From NCBI GenBank assembly GCA_903916205.1, contig CAIWVX010000168.1:1-10006 (forward strand): DNA of 10,006 bases, given 5' to 3'. The position numbers were made by a program, and so were the translations under genes. The notes under the pieces were generated by a model. That model worked only from the letters and a program-made list of their open reading frames with translations. It ran no database searches and was not told the DNA's origin. This document shows, piece by piece, positions 6,450 through 10,006 of this stretch. This stretch comes from an uncultured beta proteobacterium. GTDB taxonomy: Bacteria > Pseudomonadota > Gammaproteobacteria > Burkholderiales > Rhodocyclaceae. Position 1 is the stretch's first letter. The number at the start of each line of letters is the position of its first letter.

Positions 6450-6527
6450 AAATTCAATCTAATCGCCCGCTACGTTGAGCGCAGGCTCACCGGCGACGAT
6501 TTGAACAATCGTCTGGAGAACAATTGA
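6450..6527 (+). pseudogene. ribE: C-terminal remnant of riboflavin synthase alpha chain (ribE)
   Basis: The frame ending at TGA 6525-6527 reads [18 protein letters not shown] and on to NRLENN. This closely resembles the C-terminal tail of riboflavin synthase, which in proteobacteria typically ends in a stretch like '[15 protein letters not shown]' plus a few more residues. In betaproteobacteria ribE commonly stands directly before ribBA. The frame upstream of about 6450 (open back to ATG 6342) does not resemble riboflavin synthase, and the whole lumazine-binding body of about 180 residues is missing. The stop overlaps the ribB ATG by one base (TGATG), the junction expected from translational coupling in the ancestral operon. 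Recognition rests on a short motif plus exact position and frame, so it is likely but not certain. The frame could still be translated as a leader peptide from ATG 6444 or 6342. Confidence 0.6.
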
Positions 6528-7060
6528 TGGCCCCTCATAGCACTTCCCCAGATATTTCTCCCATTGAAGAAATTGTCGTTGAGATACGCGCTGGGCGTAT
6601 GGTTATTCTGGTTGACGAAGAAGACCGCGAAAATGAAGGTGATCTCGTTATTGCTGCCGAGCACGTTACGCCCGAAGCCATTAACTTTATGGTCAAGCAT
6701 GCGCGTGGCTTGGTCTGCCTAACCGTCACCGAGGCGCGTAGTAAGCAGCTCGGCTTGACGCAGATGGCGCGTGATAATAAAAGCCTGTACAGCACGGCGT
6801 TCACCGTTTCCATTGAAGCGGCCAGCGGCGTTACCACAGGGATCTCAGCGCATGATCGGGCGCATACGATTCAAACGGCGGTTGCCCGCAATGCTCGACC
6901 GGAAGATATTGTTCAGCCCGGCCACATTTTCCCGATTACTGCCAAAGCGGGCGGCGTTCTGGTGCGTGCCGGGCACACCGAGGCCGGTTGCGATTTGGCT
7001 CAAATCGCTGGACTTGAGCCATCATCGGTCATTTGTGAAATCCTAAAAGATGATGGCTAG
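6527..7060 (+). CDS. ribB: 3,4-dihydroxy-2-butanone-4-phosphate synthase RibB (N-terminal half of a split RibBX)
   Basis: This enzyme converts ribulose 5-phosphate to 3,4-dihydroxy-2-butanone 4-phosphate and formate, supplying the four-carbon unit of riboflavin. The 177 residues form a complete domain: [12 protein letters not shown] (30-41) with the acidic metal/substrate-binding loop, the [17 protein letters not shown] segment (95-111), and RAGHTEAG (147-154) with His150 and Glu152. The VICEIL segment with Glu171 follows. ATG at 6527 is preferred over TTG at 6524 because GGAGA at 6515-6519 is then seven bases upstream. In related bacteria the protein continues into a GTP cyclohydrolase II-like domain. 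Here an in-frame TAG (7058-7060) ends it exactly at the linker, and the next gene starts on the following base. Confidence 0.93.
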   Translation: MAPHSTSPDISPIEEIVVEIRAGRMVILVDEEDRENEGDLVIAAEHVTPEAINFMVKHARGLVCLTVTEARSKQLGLTQMARDNKSLYSTAFTVSIEAASGVTTGISAHDRAHTIQTAVARNARPEDIVQPGHIFPITAKAGGVLVRAGHTEAGCDLAQIAGLEPSSVICEILKDDG

Positions 7061-7654
7061 ATGGCTCGTCTTCCTGACATCATTCTCTTTGCTCTCGAGA
7101 ATGGACTGAAAATTGGCACGATTGCCGATCTCATTCATTACCTTAGTCACCATGAGACGCTGGTTGAACGTACGTTCAGCAAGCCCGTAACCTCGACGCA
7201 TGGCGAGTTCATGTTGTATGCCTACACCGATCAAACCACTGGTGAAGTTCATTTGGCTTTGTCCAAAGGGATTATTTCGCCAGAGCGCGAAGTGCTGGTT
7301 CGCGTCCACGAACCGCTGTCGGTTCTTGATTTTCTCGATGTAACTAGCGGGCGGCATCGGTTCTCGCTTGATCTTGCGCAAAAAGCGCTGGCCAGTGCGG
7401 AAACCGGGGTTATTGTCATGCTGCGGCGTAGCGAAAGCGGTCAGGATATTCTCGCCGCTCTGATGGAAACCGTCGCTGTTAAGAACCCTGCCGCCAAATG
7501 GGATTCGCGCATTTACGGCATCGGTGCGCAGATTCTGCGTGATCTCGGGGTGCGCAAAATGAAGTTGCTCTCCAGCCCGCGTCGTATGCCGAGCATGACC
7601 GGCTTTGACCTCGAAATCACCGGCTATGTCGCCAACCTAGACGAACTCGCCTAA
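7061..7654 (+). CDS. GTP cyclohydrolase II-like domain protein without the zinc cysteines (C-terminal half of a split RibBX)
   Basis: The 197 residues match the C-terminal half of fused betaproteobacterial RibBA-type proteins: MARLPDIILFALENGLKIGTIADLIHY, then VRVHEPLSVLDFL, and YGIGAQILRDLGVRKMKLLSSP near the end. True GTP cyclohydrolase II needs three zinc cysteines in a C-x10-C-x-C motif. This protein contains no cysteine at all, so cyclohydrolase activity is not expected. That agrees with the RibBX variant, in which the X domain is non-catalytic and thought to influence RibB. It is in the same frame as ribB and separated from it by a single TAG; read-through would give a normal 375-residue fusion. 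ATG at 7061 abuts the stop (TAGATG) and lacks a clear Shine-Dalgarno sequence, so reinitiation by ribosomes ending ribB is the likely route. A recent nonsense mutation or sequence error is an alternative. Confidence 0.85.
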   Translation: MARLPDIILFALENGLKIGTIADLIHYLSHHETLVERTFSKPVTSTHGEFMLYAYTDQTTGEVHLALSKGIISPEREVLVRVHEPLSVLDFLDVTSGRHRFSLDLAQKALASAETGVIVMLRRSESGQDILAALMETVAVKNPAAKWDSRIYGIGAQILRDLGVRKMKLLSSPRRMPSMTGFDLEITGYVANLDELA

Positions 7655-7673
7655 TACCACCTGAAAGCCGCTC

Positions 7674-8156
7674 ATGCCGTATTACGATCAAATTGATGAA
7701 TTTGAACCTTCCTTCAGCGGTTCCGGGCTAAGGCTCGGGATGGTTATGAGCCGTTTCAATCCGGCGATCTGCGAAGGTCTCTTGGCGGCCTGTGTTGGCG
7801 AACTGCGAAAACTCGGTGTGGCCGATGCCAACATGACGCTGGCGACGGTCGCCGGCGCTCTGGAAATCCCGCTAACGCTGCAAGTAATGGCCCAAAGCAA
7901 GCGTTTTGATGCGCTAGTTGCGCTCGGAGCGGTCATTCGTGGCGAAACCTATCATTTCGAGATCGTATCCAACGATGCTTGCCGAGGGCTGATGGAAGTG
8001 CAACTGGATACCGGCGTTCCGGTGGCTAACGGTATTTTGACCTGCGAGGATGACGACCAAGCCATCGCACGTATGCAGCAAAAAGGGGCCGACTGCGCCC
8101 GTACCGCCATTGAAATGGCTAATCTGCTGCGCGCCATGGAAAAAAGATCGGTATGA
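7674..8156 (+). CDS. ribH: 6,7-dimethyl-8-ribityllumazine synthase RibH
   Basis: RibH condenses the RibB product with 5-amino-6-ribitylamino-uracil to give lumazine, the penultimate step to riboflavin. At 160 residues it has the usual length. Visible motifs: SRFN (26-29) for substrate binding, VAGALEIPL (family VPGAxExP), and [18 protein letters not shown] with the catalytic His94. [15 protein letters not shown] (family GVLTxxxxxQAxxR) follows. ATG at 7674 follows the preceding stop by 19 bases, with only a weak GAAAG as ribosome binding site. Its last four bases overlap the nusB start (ATGA). Confidence 0.95.
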   Translation: MPYYDQIDEFEPSFSGSGLRLGMVMSRFNPAICEGLLAACVGELRKLGVADANMTLATVAGALEIPLTLQVMAQSKRFDALVALGAVIRGETYHFEIVSNDACRGLMEVQLDTGVPVANGILTCEDDDQAIARMQQKGADCARTAIEMANLLRAMEKRSV

Positions 8157-8656
8157 CAATGAAACCAGAAACCTCCTCCAATAGTGCGGACAAGCCAAAC
8201 AAGCCGGTCGTTAAGTCGCCACGCCGCCGGGCCCGTGAATTCGCCCTGCAAGGTTTGTATCAATGGCAATTGAGCGCTAACGACAAATCGGCCATCGAAG
8301 CCCACCTGCGCGACTGCGAGGGGTTTGATAAAGCTGATCGCGAGTTTTTTGTCGGACTGCTGCGCGGCGTTTTAGCGCAACAAGTTGCGCTCCAAGAACA
8401 GCTTCAGGTGCATCTTGATCGCCCATTCAATGAACTCTCCCCCGTCGAGGCCAGTGTGCTATTGGCCGGTGCTTACGAACTGGCTAATTACCCGCAGACG
8501 CCGTATCGCGTGATCATCAACGAAGCCATTGAACTGGCTAAAGGCTTTGGTGGCACCGATGGCCACAAATACGTTAATGGCGTGCTCGACAAATTAGCCA
8601 ACAAACTTCGCCCGGCTGAAGTCGAAGCCAAACGCGCCGCACGAGCAAAAAGCTAA
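8153..8656 (+). CDS. nusB: Transcription antitermination factor NusB
   Basis: NusB with NusE (ribosomal protein S10) binds boxA RNA and prevents early termination in rRNA operons. The 167-residue protein has the family N-terminal signature [20 protein letters not shown] (22-41) and the C-terminal block [36 protein letters not shown] and [12 protein letters not shown] 20-residue polar N-terminal extension and a basic tail (KRAARAKS) lie outside the core. ATG at 8153 overlaps the ribH stop (ATGA), implying coupling. ATG at 8159 is also possible. ribH-nusB adjacency is the standard arrangement. Confidence 0.95.
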   Translation: MTMKPETSSNSADKPNKPVVKSPRRRAREFALQGLYQWQLSANDKSAIEAHLRDCEGFDKADREFFVGLLRGVLAQQVALQEQLQVHLDRPFNELSPVEASVLLAGAYELANYPQTPYRVIINEAIELAKGFGGTDGHKYVNGVLDKLANKLRPAEVEAKRAARAKS

Positions 8657-8677
8657 GCGCCTTCGACATCGAACGCC

Positions 8678-8745
8678 TCAAGGCACAAAAACCACGGAGA
8701 CAAAAAATTGTATTTTTCTGTGTGCGCTGAGCCTTTGTATCGGCG
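8678..8745. repeat. Degenerate second copy of the CACAGAG-type palindromic repeat
   Basis: ACCACGGAGACAAAAAAT on the left and ATTTTTCTGTGTGCGCTGAG on the right face each other imperfectly, with AAGGC (8680-8684) and GCCTT (8731-8735) as outer arms. Word content resembles the repeat after lpxC (ACCACAGAGACA ... CTCTGTGG). It fills most of the 110-bp gap between nusB and thiL. It weakens the case for a GTG start of thiL at 8746, which lies at its right edge. Confidence 0.45.
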
Positions 8746-8766
8746 GTGTTGAAAGCGCTTGAAGAC

Positions 8767-9729
8767 ATGCCCAGCGAATTTGACCTGATCGCCCGTTATT
8801 TTGCCAAGCCGACACCCCAAGCGGTGCTTGGCCCCGGTGACGATTGCGCCTTGCTCGCCCCATCGCTGGGTATGGAATTGGCGATTACGACCGATATGCT
8901 GGTTTCCGGCCGGCATTTTTTAGCCGATACCGACCCTTTCCAGTTGGGCTGGAAAACCCTGGCGGTCAATCTTTCTGATCTCGCTGCAATGGGTGCCAAA
9001 CCGCGCTGGGTTCTTCTTGCCGGTAGCCTCCCGCGAGCAGATGAATCTTGGTTAGCCGCTTTTTCCGACGGCTTCTTTGCCTGCGCCGGACGTTACGGCG
9101 CCGAACTGGTCGGCGGAGACACCACGCGCGGCCCGCTCAATCTATGCGTCACCGCGCTGGGCGAAGTTCCCGCTGGAACCGCTCTGCGCCGCGATGCGGC
9201 TCAAACCGATGATGACCTGTGGGTTTCCGGCCAGTTGGGTCTAGCCGCTCTGGGGCTGGCCCATTTGCTTGACCAGGTTCAATTGAGTCATGGATTTTCT
9301 CAACGTTGTATCGCCGCACTGCAAAAGCCTTCTCCACGCATCGAACTGGGATTGGCCCTGCGTGAGCGCAAATTGGCTCATGCCGCCATCGACATTTCCG
9401 ACGGCCTGCTGGCCGATGTCGGTCATCTTGCCGAGCGCTCAAAACTGGGCGTTGAAATCTATCGCACGCAACTCCCTTACCTGCCCTTCGGCGTGGCCCC
9501 GGAGCTGGCCCGTAATGCTCAGCTTGCCGGTGGCGACGATTACGAATTGGCGTTTTCCGCCCCGTTTAACGCACGCCACGAGCTGGCCGCTTTGGCGGCC
9601 CAGCTTGATTTGCCGCTTTGGCGTATCGGTCGCTTTGTTGAGAGCCCATCGGCTTATGAGGTTCGTCTGCTCGACGAAAACGGTGTCATCCTTCCTATCA
9701 CGCGCAAAGGATTCGATCATTTTGGTTAA
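8767..9729 (+). CDS. thiL: Thiamine-monophosphate kinase ThiL
   Basis: ThiL phosphorylates thiamine monophosphate to the active cofactor thiamine pyrophosphate using ATP. The PurM-like N-terminal half shows LGPGDDCALL (21-30), TTDMLVSGRHF (41-51), NLSDLAAMGAKPRWVLLAGSLP (68-89) and VGGDTTRGPL. The C-terminal half shows AAIDISDGLLADVGHL and AGGDDYELAFSAP, all family signatures. At 320 residues from ATG 8767 it has normal length and the usual N-terminus MPSEFDLIARYF. GTG at 8746 would add seven residues that lie against the repeat and is less likely. The stop overlaps the start of pgpA. Confidence 0.95.
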   Translation: MPSEFDLIARYFAKPTPQAVLGPGDDCALLAPSLGMELAITTDMLVSGRHFLADTDPFQLGWKTLAVNLSDLAAMGAKPRWVLLAGSLPRADESWLAAFSDGFFACAGRYGAELVGGDTTRGPLNLCVTALGEVPAGTALRRDAAQTDDDLWVSGQLGLAALGLAHLLDQVQLSHGFSQRCIAALQKPSPRIELGLALRERKLAHAAIDISDGLLADVGHLAERSKLGVEIYRTQLPYLPFGVAPELARNAQLAGGDDYELAFSAPFNARHELAALAAQLDLPLWRIGRFVESPSAYEVRLLDENGVILPITRKGFDHFG

Positions 9730-10006
9730 GCTATTTAGTAACTCACCGTCGCTGCGCTTTCTCTTTGCGCACCCCGCTCACCTGATCGCTTGCGGTTTCG
9801 GTAGCGGTCTTTCGCCGTTTGCACCGGGCACCGTCGGCACTCTTTTCGCTTGGGCCACCTTCCCGCTGCTACGGCCGTTGATGAGCGATTTTGAACTGCT
9901 CGGGTTTCTCGTCATTTGTTTTATCGGCGGCGTACTTGCCGCCGATAAAACCGGCACAGATCTCGGCGTCACCGATCATGGCAGCATTGTTTGGGATGAG
10001 ATCGTC
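9722..10006 (+). CDS. pgpA: Phosphatidylglycerophosphatase A PgpA, 3' end beyond the window
   Basis: The frame continues open to the right edge, giving 95 residues. GFGSGLSPFAPGTVGTL near the N-terminus and DLGVTDHGSIVWDEIV at the end of the visible part are the two hallmark blocks of PgpA, an inner-membrane enzyme that dephosphorylates phosphatidylglycerophosphate. A hydrophobic stretch (LLGFLVICFIGGVLAA) between them is a membrane segment. The start is taken as TTG at 9722 because no ATG or GTG lies in frame before the first conserved block. AAAGGA (9706-9711) is ten bases upstream, a rather long spacing. It overlaps the last eight bases of thiL, and thiL-pgpA is a common pair. Confidence 0.9.
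   Translation, partial: MVKLFSNSPSLRFLFAHPAHLIACGFGSGLSPFAPGTVGTLFAWATFPLLRPLMSDFELLGFLVICFIGGVLAADKTGTDLGVTDHGSIVWDEIV

Noticed and set aside
6022..6526. FMN riboswitch before ribB
   Set aside because: None of the conserved RFN element blocks could be found in this spacer.
6524..6526. TTG 6524 as the ribB start
   Set aside because: Spacing to GGAGA would be only four bases; ATG 6527 has a seven-base spacing and the ancestral TGATG overlap.
7061..7654. Functional GTP cyclohydrolase II (ribA)
   Set aside because: The zinc cysteine motif is absent and there is no cysteine in the protein.
8746..8766. GTG 8746 as the thiL start
   Set aside because: The extra seven residues abut the degenerate repeat; ATG 8767 gives the family-typical N-terminus.

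Overview
The window looks like a chromosomal segment of a betaproteobacterium. The evidence is the run DHBP synthase/GCHII-like (RibBX type) - ribH - nusB - thiL - pgpA, the neighbourhood lpxC / DUF721 (DciA-like) / M23 endopeptidase, and protein sequences typical of that class. GC is moderate, roughly 50-55% in the housekeeping genes by eye. A Nitrosomonadales/Gallionellaceae-like host is a guess only. No tRNA, rRNA, CRISPR array or intact mobile element was seen.

Layout. Positions 1-922 (minus) hold the 5' part of a secreted, probably outer-membrane, protein that runs off the left edge. Positions 992-3295 (minus) encode a large lipoprotein of unknown function, with an intrinsic terminator between the two. 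Positions 3296-3537 form a structured divergent spacer: a 15-nt A tract, a perfect 20-bp inverted repeat, and a second inverted repeat that brackets the probable lpxC promoter. lpxC (3538-4467, plus) follows, then a dispersed-type palindromic repeat that can act as its terminator, then a convergent DUF721/DciA-like gene (4619-5053, minus). An M23 peptidase gene (5077-6021, plus) starts only 23 bp away, divergently.

Positions 6022-6526 form an AT-richer segment with no recognisable intact gene. Its last ~75 bp encode what looks like the C-terminal tail of riboflavin synthase (ribE), fused to unrelated DNA. This looks like a rearrangement scar that joins the lpxC-M23 neighbourhood, where secA is usually next, to a riboflavin operon that has lost the upstream ribE body. 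From 6527 to the right edge runs a tight plus-strand operon: ribB, a cysteine-free GCHII-like 'X' domain gene, ribH, nusB, thiL and pgpA (partial).

How the genes work together. RibB makes the four-carbon unit 3,4-dihydroxy-2-butanone 4-phosphate and RibH condenses it into lumazine. Riboflavin synthase itself is present only as a remnant, so it must be encoded elsewhere. NusB (antitermination), ThiL (thiamine pyrophosphate synthesis) and PgpA (phosphatidylglycerol synthesis) are the usual operon companions. LpxC (lipid A), the M23 peptidase (peptidoglycan), PgpA and the two secreted proteins all serve the envelope.

The two most notable points are an in-frame TAG that splits the normally fused RibBX protein exactly at its domain junction, with ATG directly after it, and the ribE remnant just upstream.
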